Assembly (NCBI GenBank): GCA_934255545.1
Contig: CAKQOE010000043.1
Location: forward strand, 1-18,959
Direction of reading: 5' to 3'
Origin: an uncultured Clostridia bacterium
Lineage (GTDB): Bacteria > Bacillota > Clostridia > Peptostreptococcales > Anaerovoracaceae
DNA: 18,959 nt
The translations under genes were made by a program, and so were the position numbers. The notes below the pieces were generated by a model. The model saw only the letters and a list, made by a program, of their open reading frames with translations, was not told where the DNA came from and searched no databases. This document shows positions 13,200-18,959 of the stretch, in pieces (position 1 is the first letter of the stretch; every line of letters starts with the position of its first letter).

Positions 13200-14309
13200 A
13201 TGAGCAGCGAAAACACTCAGACTGAAAAAAAGACGCCGCTTTATGACATACATGTCGAAGAAGGCGGAAAGATAGTACCGTTCGGCGGCTATCTTCTGCC
13301 TGTACAGTATAAGACGGGCGTCATAGCAGAGCACAAGGCTGTAAGAGAAAAGGCAGGCCTGTTCGACGTATCGCATATGGGAGAGATAACAGTAAGCGGT
13401 CCGGCAGCGCTCAAGGCGCTGAACCATCTGCTGACTAATGATTTTACAGACATGAAGGAAGGACGCGTGCGTTACAGCGTAATGTGCAACGATAACGGCG
13501 GATGCGTTGATGATGTAGTCGTTTACAAGTTTGGCGAGGAGTCATATCTTGTAGTTGTAAATGCGGCAAACAAGGATAAAGACTTTGCGCATATGACGGC
13601 GAACCTTGTGCCGGGAGCGGAAGCGCAGGATATATCGGAAAGCGTAGCGCAGCTTGCGCTTCAGGGGCCGGCTTCAGCCGATATACTCACCGGACTCGTG
13701 ACTTCAGGTGAGCTGCCGCAGAAGTATTACACTGCGACAAAAGATGTTTATATAGAAGGCATGGAGTGCATGATATCGCGCACCGGTTATACAGGCGAGT
13801 TCGGATATGAGATCTACACGGCAGCAGAAAACGCCGAAAAGCTCTGGAAGGCGCTCAGGAAGGCAGGCGAGCCGTACGGCCTCATACCTGCAGGACTCGG
13901 AGCCCGTGATACGCTGAGGCTTGAGGCATCGATGCCGCTTTACGGGCATGAGCTCGATGACGAGATAAGCCCTGTAGAGGCAGGACTTGCTTCGGCAGTG
14001 AAAATGAATAAGCCGGAATTTATCGGAAAGGAAGCCCTCATAGCGCGCGGAGAGCCAAAGAAAGTCCGCGTAGGCCTTAAGGTTACAGGACGCGGCATAA
14101 TCCGCGAGCATCAGGACATTTACATAGGGGATGAAAAGGCAGGGATAACAACGTCAGGCACGTTCTGCCCGCATATAGACCACGCGGTGGCGATGGCAAT
14201 GATAGACGCTGACAAAGCTGCAGTAGGAACGGTAGTTGAAGCTGATGTACGCGGCAGACGCATCCCGGCTGAAATAGTTCCTATGCCGTTTTACAAGCGC
14301 AGCAAATAG
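13200..14309 (+). CDS. gcvT: Aminomethyltransferase, glycine cleavage T protein
   Basis: T protein of the glycine cleavage complex: takes the aminomethyl group from the lipoyl arm of GcvH and transfers the carbon to tetrahydrofolate, releasing ammonia. The 369-residue product has the family length. It contains PLYDIHVEEGGKIVPFGGY (13-31), FDVSHMGEI (55-63), the folate-site motif GGCVDDVVVY (100-109) with conserved aspartates, SRTGYTGEFGYEIY, and ARDTLRLEASMPLYGHEL in the C-terminal part, all typical of GcvT rather than of sarcosine oxidase relatives. It is the first gene after the glycine riboswitch, with a very strong ribosome binding site. gcvH starts 89 bases downstream, after a GC-rich hairpin at 14322-14338. 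Confidence 0.97.
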   Translation: MSSENTQTEKKTPLYDIHVEEGGKIVPFGGYLLPVQYKTGVIAEHKAVREKAGLFDVSHMGEITVSGPAALKALNHLLTNDFTDMKEGRVRYSVMCNDNGGCVDDVVVYKFGEESYLVVVNAANKDKDFAHMTANLVPGAEAQDISESVAQLALQGPASADILTGLVTSGELPQKYYTATKDVYIEGMECMISRTGYTGEFGYEIYTAAENAEKLWKALRKAGEPYGLIPAGLGARDTLRLEASMPLYGHELDDEISPVEAGLASAVKMNKPEFIGKEALIARGEPKKVRVGLKVTGRGIIREHQDIYIGDEKAGITTSGTFCPHIDHAVAMAMIDADKAAVGTVVEADVRGRRIPAEIVPMPFYKRSK

Positions 14310-14321
14310 CCGCGAAGATAA

Positions 14322-14338
14322 CGCCGGCCAGGCCGGCG
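14322..14338 (+). repeat. Triloop hairpin between gcvT and gcvH
   Basis: CGCCGGC (14322-14328) pairs perfectly with GCCGGCG (14332-14338) around CAG, followed by AAAATAAAAG. It closely resembles the hairpin at 2630-2646 before potD, which is also followed by AAAATAA. With no T run it should permit readthrough inside the operon. Confidence 0.55.
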
Positions 14339-14398
14339 AAAATAAAAGTATATTCATTATCAAACATTGATCATATTAAACAAAAGGAGAAAAACAAA

Positions 14399-14782
14399 AT
14401 GGCAAACACACCTGCAGAACTCAGATACACAAAGTCACATGAATGGGTAAAGGAAGAGGACGGCGTACTCGTAGTCGGCCTTACTGACTACGCGCAGAGC
14501 GAGCTCGGCGACATCGTATTTATAAATCTTCCGGAAGTCGGCGATCCTGTAGAGGTCGAGGCTGCATTCTCAGACGTGGAATCTGTAAAAGCAGTTTCAG
14601 ACGTATTCAGCCCTGCGTCAGGAACAGTTGCAGAAGTGAATGAAGAGCTTCTCGACGCTCCGCAGCTCATAAACGAGGATCCGTATGCCGCATGGCTCAT
14701 AAAGATAAGCGACGTTACAGAAACAGAAGAGCTGCTTGACGCAGCTGCTTATGACGCGCTTTGCGAGGCTGAACAGAATTAA
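14399..14782 (+). CDS. gcvH: Glycine cleavage H protein (lipoyl carrier)
   Basis: Small carrier whose lipoyl group shuttles the aminomethyl intermediate between the P, T and L proteins. The 127-residue product has the standard length. It begins with ELRYTKSHEWVKEEDG, continues with GLTDYAQSELGDIVFINLP (27-45), and carries the lipoylation site at Lys64 within SDVESVKAVSDV. The C-terminal DPYAAWLIKI is also typical. The ATG has AAAGGAG about 9 bases upstream. The lipoate-protein ligase at the end of the same operon is a natural candidate for attaching the cofactor. A GTGA hairpin follows before gcvPA. Confidence 0.97.
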   Translation: MANTPAELRYTKSHEWVKEEDGVLVVGLTDYAQSELGDIVFINLPEVGDPVEVEAAFSDVESVKAVSDVFSPASGTVAEVNEELLDAPQLINEDPYAAWLIKISDVTETEELLDAAAYDALCEAEQN

Positions 14783-14800
14783 GGATACGGCGTCAGCCTG

Positions 14801-14823
14801 CCCGGCCGGTGACGGCCGCCGGG
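14801..14823 (+). repeat. GTGA-tetraloop hairpin between gcvH and gcvPA
   Basis: GGCCG (14804-14808) pairs with CGGCC (14813-14817) around GTGA, flanked by CCC and GGG that can extend the stem over a small bulge. It is not followed by a T run. It is another member of the GTGA hairpin group seen at 962, 2473 and 8071, here inside an operon. Confidence 0.55.
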
Positions 14824-14882
14824 GCGAAGCCCTGTGAGCATTTTATTGAAAAATATCGTTTATTAATATTGGAGAATCAGAA

Positions 14883-16244
14883 ATGGGAAGATACGTACCT
14901 TATACAGATGAAGAAAAGCAGTCGATGCTTGAGGCGGTCGGCATATCATCTGTTGACGAGCTGTATGCGGATGTGCCTGAGGAGGCGCGGCTTAAGGAGC
15001 TCGATATACCGGAGGGACTGAGCGAGCTCGAGGTGGCTCAGCGTATGGATGATACAGCGGCGAAGAATACTGTTTTCAGGAGCATATTCCGCGGAGCCGG
15101 TTCATATGACCACTATATACCGGCGATAGTAAAGTCGGTGACATCTAAGGAAGAATTTGTAACGGCGTACACGCCTTACCAGGCAGAGATAAGCCAGGGC
15201 GTACTGCAGTCGATATTTGAGTATCAGACGCAGATATGCGAGCTGACAGGCATGGATGTTTCAAACGCCTCTGTGTACGACGGGGCGACTGCGGCGGCAG
15301 AAGCTGTTTTCATGTGCCAGGACAGAAAGAAGCACGGTGTTATAGTGCCTGAGACTGTAGACCCTCAGGTGCTTGAAGTAGTTAAGACTTACTGCGAGAG
15401 CCGCAGCGTAGAAGTGACAGTGATACCGGCCAGAGACTGTGCCGCAGATATGGATGCGCTCGGCGCTGCGCTGAATGAGAGCTCAGCGTGCGTGCTCATA
15501 CAGTCGCCTAATTATTACGGCGTGATCGAAGACGCAGGCGCGGTGGCCGATGCTGCTCATGCAGTCGGTGCGAAGGTCATCATGAGCTGCAACCCTGTAT
15601 CTCTCGGACTCCTTAAGACGCCGGGCGAGTACGGCGCTGACATAGCAGTCGGAGAGGGCCAGCCTCTCGGACTGCCTATGGCTTTCGGAGGTCCGTATCT
15701 CGGATATATGGCGTGCAGGCACGATATGATGAGAAAGCTCCCGGGGCGTATAGTCGGACAGACGACAGACCATAACGGAAACCGCTGCTTTGTCCTTACG
15801 CTTCAGGCGAGGGAGCAGCATATAAGGCGTGAAAAGGCTTCTTCAAACATATGCTCAAATGAAGCGCTGTGCGCCATGACGGCATCTGTATATCTGGCTG
15901 CAATGGGACCTGCAGGAATGAAAAAGCTTGCTGAAACGTGCGCCTCGCACGCACATTACGCTGCGGAAAAAATATCCGCGATACCGGGATTTAAGCTGCG
16001 TTCCGGCAGACCGTTCTTCCATGAATTTTTGACGGAATGTCCGGCTGATGCGGAAAAATTATGCGCAGAGATCGAAAAGCGCGGCATACTTCCGGGACTG
16101 CCTGTTGACGGCGGTATCCTGTGGTGCTGCACAGAGAAAAACAGTAAAAAGCAAATAGACGATCTGGTACAGGTCATTATAGAGATAACAGAAAACAAAG
16201 CTGAAAAAAATACAGATGAAGCAGCAGGGGAGGTGCAGGCATAA
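14883..16244 (+). CDS. gcvPA: Glycine dehydrogenase (decarboxylating) subunit 1
   Basis: N-terminal half of the glycine decarboxylase (P protein), which acts with GcvPB to decarboxylate glycine and load the lipoyl arm of GcvH. The 453-residue product matches the usual length of the separate subunit (about 440-450). Recognisable parts are the start GRYVPYTDEEKQSML, GAGSYDHYIPA (around 73-83), PYQAEISQGVLQSIFEYQT, DGATAAAEA, and the central GEGQPLGLPMAFGGPYLG. It has no pyridoxal-phosphate lysine, as expected; that is in GcvPB. A split P protein is usual in Firmicutes, Thermotogae and archaea, whereas proteobacteria have a fused one. Its stop codon overlaps the gcvPB start by one base. Confidence 0.96.
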   Translation: MGRYVPYTDEEKQSMLEAVGISSVDELYADVPEEARLKELDIPEGLSELEVAQRMDDTAAKNTVFRSIFRGAGSYDHYIPAIVKSVTSKEEFVTAYTPYQAEISQGVLQSIFEYQTQICELTGMDVSNASVYDGATAAAEAVFMCQDRKKHGVIVPETVDPQVLEVVKTYCESRSVEVTVIPARDCAADMDALGAALNESSACVLIQSPNYYGVIEDAGAVADAAHAVGAKVIMSCNPVSLGLLKTPGEYGADIAVGEGQPLGLPMAFGGPYLGYMACRHDMMRKLPGRIVGQTTDHNGNRCFVLTLQAREQHIRREKASSNICSNEALCAMTASVYLAAMGPAGMKKLAETCASHAHYAAEKISAIPGFKLRSGRPFFHEFLTECPADAEKLCAEIEKRGILPGLPVDGGILWCCTEKNSKKQIDDLVQVIIEITENKAEKNTDEAAGEVQA

Positions 16245-17674
16245 TGAAGCTTTTATTTGAACGCTCGCGCGCCGGAAGGCACTGCGATATACTTCCTGAG
16301 TGCGATACGCCTGCGTATGAGTACGACAGCGCGCTTCTCAGAAGCGATGCGCCGAAGCTTCCTGAACTGTCAGAAACTGAGATAAGCAGACATTATACAG
16401 AGCTCGCAAAACAGACATACGGCGTGAATGACGGATTTTATCCGCTCGGCTCGTGTACGATGAAATACAACCCTAAGGTAAATGAAGAGGCTGCGGCTCT
16501 TCCGGGATTTACCGGCATACATCCGCTTCAGAGCGAGTCGTCAGCGCAGGGCGCTCTGGAAGTCCTTTACGAAACTGAAAAGCTGCTGTGCGAGATAACG
16601 GGAATGGATGCCGCAACGCTGCAGCCTGCTGCAGGCGCGCACGGCGAATACACAGGACTTCTGCTTATACGCCGCTACCATCAGGCGAACGGAGATACAG
16701 AAAGAACGAAAATAATAGTTCCTGACTCAGCGCACGGTACTAATCCTGCATCTGCTGCAATGGCAGGCTTTAAGGTCATATCAGTTCCGTCAAACGCTGA
16801 TGGCGGCGTAGATATCGACGCACTCAGAGCCGCAGCCGGTCCGGATACCGCCGGCCTTATGCTGACAAATCCAAATACTGTAGGTCTGTTTGACCCCAAT
16901 ATACTTGAGATAACGAAGATCATACACGAGGCAGGAGGCCTGTGCTACTATGATGGAGCAAATCTTAATGCCGTAATGGGCAGAGTGCGTCCGGGAGATA
17001 TGGGATTTGACTGCGTCCATGTAAATCTGCATAAGACGTTTTCAACGCCGCACGGCGGCGGCGGTCCGGGCAGCGGTCCGGTAGGATGCAGAGCATTCCT
17101 TGAGAAATTCCTTCCTTCGCCTCGCGTCCGCTGTGAGAACGGTGTTTACAGCATGTACAGGACAGAGGAGTCTATGGGAAAGGTACGCAGCTTCTACGGA
17201 AACTTCACGGTGATCGTAAAGGCTCTTGCGTATATACTGACGCTCGGAAAGAACGGCATAAAGGAAGCGTCAGGCTGCGCGGTGCTCAATGCCAACTATC
17301 TGATGAAGCGTCTCGCTGCGCATTATGACATGGCGTATGACAGGATCTGTATGCATGAGTTCGTAATGACGCTCGAGCATCTCAAGAAAGAAACAGGCGT
17401 GTCAGCGCTCGACGTTGCAAAGCGCCTGCTTGACTACGGTATCCATCCGCCTACGATGTATTTCCCGCTTATCGTTCACGAAGCTCTCATGCTCGAGCCT
17501 ACAGAGACAGAGTCTCCTGAAACGCTTGACGAAGCGGCTGATATGCTTATAAAAATACTTGAAGAAGCGAAGAATGAAAGCAAAAGTGTGACAGACGCGC
17601 CGCACAGCTGCGCAATAGGACGTCCTGATGAAGTCGCAGCAGCGAGAAAGCCGATCGTCAGGTATGTATTTTAA
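16244..17674 (+). CDS. gcvPB: Glycine dehydrogenase (decarboxylating) subunit 2
   Basis: Catalytic half of the P protein, holding the pyridoxal phosphate. The 476-residue product shows YPLGSCTMKYNPKVNE (66-81), LQPAAGAHGEYTGLL (126-140), DSAHGTNPASAAMAGF (161-176) and the cofactor-binding segment HVNLHKTFSTPHGGGGPGSG with Lys264 as the Schiff-base residue. The C-terminal region contains HPPTMYFPL. The start codon overlaps the gcvPA stop (TAATG, 16242-16246) with GGGGAGG just upstream, so the two subunits are translationally coupled, which fits their 1:1 complex. A GC-rich hairpin without T run (17701-17729) follows, then the lipoate ligase gene. Confidence 0.97.
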   Translation: MKLLFERSRAGRHCDILPECDTPAYEYDSALLRSDAPKLPELSETEISRHYTELAKQTYGVNDGFYPLGSCTMKYNPKVNEEAAALPGFTGIHPLQSESSAQGALEVLYETEKLLCEITGMDAATLQPAAGAHGEYTGLLLIRRYHQANGDTERTKIIVPDSAHGTNPASAAMAGFKVISVPSNADGGVDIDALRAAAGPDTAGLMLTNPNTVGLFDPNILEITKIIHEAGGLCYYDGANLNAVMGRVRPGDMGFDCVHVNLHKTFSTPHGGGGPGSGPVGCRAFLEKFLPSPRVRCENGVYSMYRTEESMGKVRSFYGNFTVIVKALAYILTLGKNGIKEASGCAVLNANYLMKRLAAHYDMAYDRICMHEFVMTLEHLKKETGVSALDVAKRLLDYGIHPPTMYFPLIVHEALMLEPTETESPETLDEAADMLIKILEEAKNESKSVTDAPHSCAIGRPDEVAAARKPIVRYVF

Positions 17675-17700
17675 ATATAAAAATATGCAATAAAACTCAC

Positions 17701-17729
17701 GGGCGGATGGCAGATCGAGCCAGCCGCCC
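17701..17729 (+). repeat. GC-rich hairpin between gcvPB and lplA
   Basis: Bases 17701-17711 pair with 17719-17729 in ten of eleven positions around a 7-base loop. The downstream bases (TGACTGTATCG) have no T run, so it is not an obvious intrinsic terminator and the ligase gene is probably reached by operon transcription. It could be an RNA end stabiliser for gcvPB. Confidence 0.55.
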
Positions 17730-17790
17730 TGACTGTATCGAGAACAAGTCTGTAATTTATGGATGTTAAGGAAAGGAGCGGTGAAACAGG

Positions 17791-18807
17791 ATGATAGATA
17801 AGCTGAGTGTCTACGAAACTGCTTCGACGCAGCCGTGGAAAAATATAGCTACGGAAGCGTGGCTCATGCAGTATGTAAGGCCGGGCGAGTGCGTTCTGTA
17901 CTTGTGGCAGAATAAAAATACTGTAGTTGTCGGGAGAAATCAGAATATATTTGACGAGTGCCGCCTTGCGAAGCTTACGGGCGCGGGCGGAACGCCGGCA
18001 AGGCGCCTGTCCGGGGGCGGTGCGGTGTACCATGATATGGGAAATCAGAATTTTACATTTATTGTTAAAAAAGAAGATTACGATGTCGCGAAGCAGACGG
18101 AAGTTATAATAAAGGCTGCGCAGCTGCTCGGTATACATGCAGAAAAAACAGGAAGAAATGATATAACAGTTGAGGGCCGCAAGTTTTCCGGCCACGCTTA
18201 CTATGAGTCGGGCGGCGTATGTTATCACCACGGAACGCTGATGGTAGATGTCGCACTCGACCGGATGAGTGTTTTTCTGAAGCCGTCGCCTGAAAAGCTC
18301 AAGTCAAAGGGTGTTCAGTCTGTGCGCTCAAGAGTCGCGAATCTTTCAGAATTTCATCCCGGGCTGACTCCTGTGATGGTCCGTGAGGCTATGAAGAAAG
18401 CGTTTTCTGAAGTTTACGGTATGGATATCACAGAAATATCAGATGAGGATATCAACGGCCTGGCCGTTGCCGGACCTGATATAAATGAGCTTAAAAAGAA
18501 ATTTTCTTCGCCTGAGTGGCTTTACAACAGGGTGATAGACGCAGAGCGTATTGTGAATAAACGATTTGACTGGGGCGAGGTCTCTGTGGCATTTACGATG
18601 GAAAATGGCGTGATAAGCGACGCAGTCGTAAGCTCAGACGCCCTTGACGCAGACCTGCTGGCATCAGTCCCGGAAAGCATAATAGGCTGCAGTCTGGATG
18701 CCGATGCGCTCCGGAATGCGATAAAGAGCGCCGCGCACACCGATGCCGCGGATACAGAAAAAAACGGGATAATACATGATATAGTGACGCTTGTACTGCA
18801 GGCTTAA
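17791..18807 (+). CDS. lplA: Lipoate-protein ligase A
   Basis: Cytoplasmic ligase that activates lipoate with ATP and transfers it to an acceptor lysine, here most likely Lys64 of GcvH. The 338-residue product has the full two-domain length. The catalytic domain shows LYLWQNKNTVVVGRNQN (36-52), the lipoyl-AMP loop RRLSGGGAVYHDMGNQNFTF (71-90) and the conserved lysine Lys131 in GRKFSGHAYY (129-138), then YHHGTLMVD. The small accessory domain is about residues 240-338. GAAAGGAG (17771-17778) is 12 bases from the ATG, a little far. Placement after gcvPB suggests joint induction with the glycine cleavage system. A function on other lipoylated enzymes elsewhere in the genome is not excluded. Confidence 0.93.
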   Translation: MIDKLSVYETASTQPWKNIATEAWLMQYVRPGECVLYLWQNKNTVVVGRNQNIFDECRLAKLTGAGGTPARRLSGGGAVYHDMGNQNFTFIVKKEDYDVAKQTEVIIKAAQLLGIHAEKTGRNDITVEGRKFSGHAYYESGGVCYHHGTLMVDVALDRMSVFLKPSPEKLKSKGVQSVRSRVANLSEFHPGLTPVMVREAMKKAFSEVYGMDITEISDEDINGLAVAGPDINELKKKFSSPEWLYNRVIDAERIVNKRFDWGEVSVAFTMENGVISDAVVSSDALDADLLASVPESIIGCSLDADALRNAIKSAAHTDAADTEKNGIIHDIVTLVLQA

Positions 18808-18820
18808 ATATGCAGTTACA

Positions 18821-18836
18821 GAAAAGTATACTTTTC
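18821..18836. promoter_or_regulatory. Perfect 16-bp palindrome after lplA
   Basis: GAAAAGTATACTTTTC reads identically on both strands. It starts 13 bases after the lplA stop codon. It could be a weak RNA hairpin (GAAAAG-TATA-CTTTTC) ending the operon or a site for a dimeric regulator of a gene outside the window. There is no T run after it. Confidence 0.5.
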
Positions 18837-18875
18837 CTAAATATAGGCTTCAGGATTGCTGATAAATAGGTACAG

Positions 18876-18955
18876 AAAAAGTCAGCAAAACAGCTGCACT
18901 GACCAAAATGCTGACCAGCAGGCGCGTAAAAAGTCAGCAAAACAGCTGCACTGAC
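18876..18955. repeat. Two copies of a 28-bp direct repeat at the window edge
   Basis: Bases 18876-18903 and 18928-18955 are identical over 28 positions, with 24 bases between them. Each copy is partly self-complementary (GTCAG near one end, CTGAC at the other, CAGCTG in the middle), and the spacer contains TGCTGAC, a related piece. The sequence ends here, so the array may continue. No cas gene is visible. Confidence 0.7.
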
Positions 18956-18959
18956 TAAA

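Noticed and set aside
17671..18231. Antisense open frame of 186 codons over lplA
   Set aside because: It overlaps the clear lipoate ligase catalytic domain and a hairpin, and has no start signal or family likeness.
18876..18955. CRISPR array
   Set aside because: Only two units, a 24-base spacer that contains a piece related to the repeat, and no cas genes in view; a simple tandem repeat explains it better.

Overview
The window looks like a low-to-mid G+C Firmicutes chromosome, most likely an anaerobic member of the Clostridia. The pointers are strong AGGAGG-type ribosome binding sites, frequent AGA/AGG arginine and ATA isoleucine codons, a glycine decarboxylase split into two subunits, a tandem glycine riboswitch, and polyamine ABC transporter genes. 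I cannot name a genus. Every gene I can support is on the + strand. There is no phage gene, transposase or tRNA.

Layout: (1) 1-2406, pyrimidine salvage: uracil phosphoribosyltransferase (upp) and a uracil permease (uraA) behind a promoter at 91-119 that is followed immediately by an intrinsic terminator. (2) 2678-7051, a PotABCD-type spermidine/putrescine ABC importer in the order D-B-C-A. The lipoprotein gene is separated from the membrane and ATPase genes by a hairpin terminator and a structured repeat element. (3) 7174-9144, a PfkB-family kinase and an ADP-ribosylglycohydrolase, a pairing like Escherichia coli yegV/yegU, probably acting on nucleosides or ribosides. (4) 9706-12375, a secreted subtilisin-like protease and an MntP-type manganese exporter. 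(5) 12792-18807, a glycine cleavage operon with its own promoter and a two-aptamer glycine riboswitch: gcvT, gcvH, gcvPA, gcvPB and a lipoate-protein ligase. The ligase can load the lipoyl group that GcvH needs. The dihydrolipoamide dehydrogenase gene is not in the window. (6) 18808-18959, a non-coding tail with a 16-bp palindrome and two copies of a 28-bp repeat running to the window edge.

The least ordinary content lies between genes. Three gaps (about 4025-4310, 9165-9538 and 12383-12688) hold imperfect long-inverted-repeat elements without coding capacity that share blocks of sequence. The element at 9165-9538 combines a core found at 4093-4263 with a core found in reverse complement at 12483-12561. 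The second and third elements therefore bracket the protease and mntP genes in inverted orientation, and the first and second bracket potBCA, the kinase and the glycohydrolase as direct repeats. In addition, most gaps carry short GC-rich hairpins with either a GTGA tetraloop or a CNG triloop. These two repeat layers are the best candidates for something undescribed; the protein-coding genes belong to known families.
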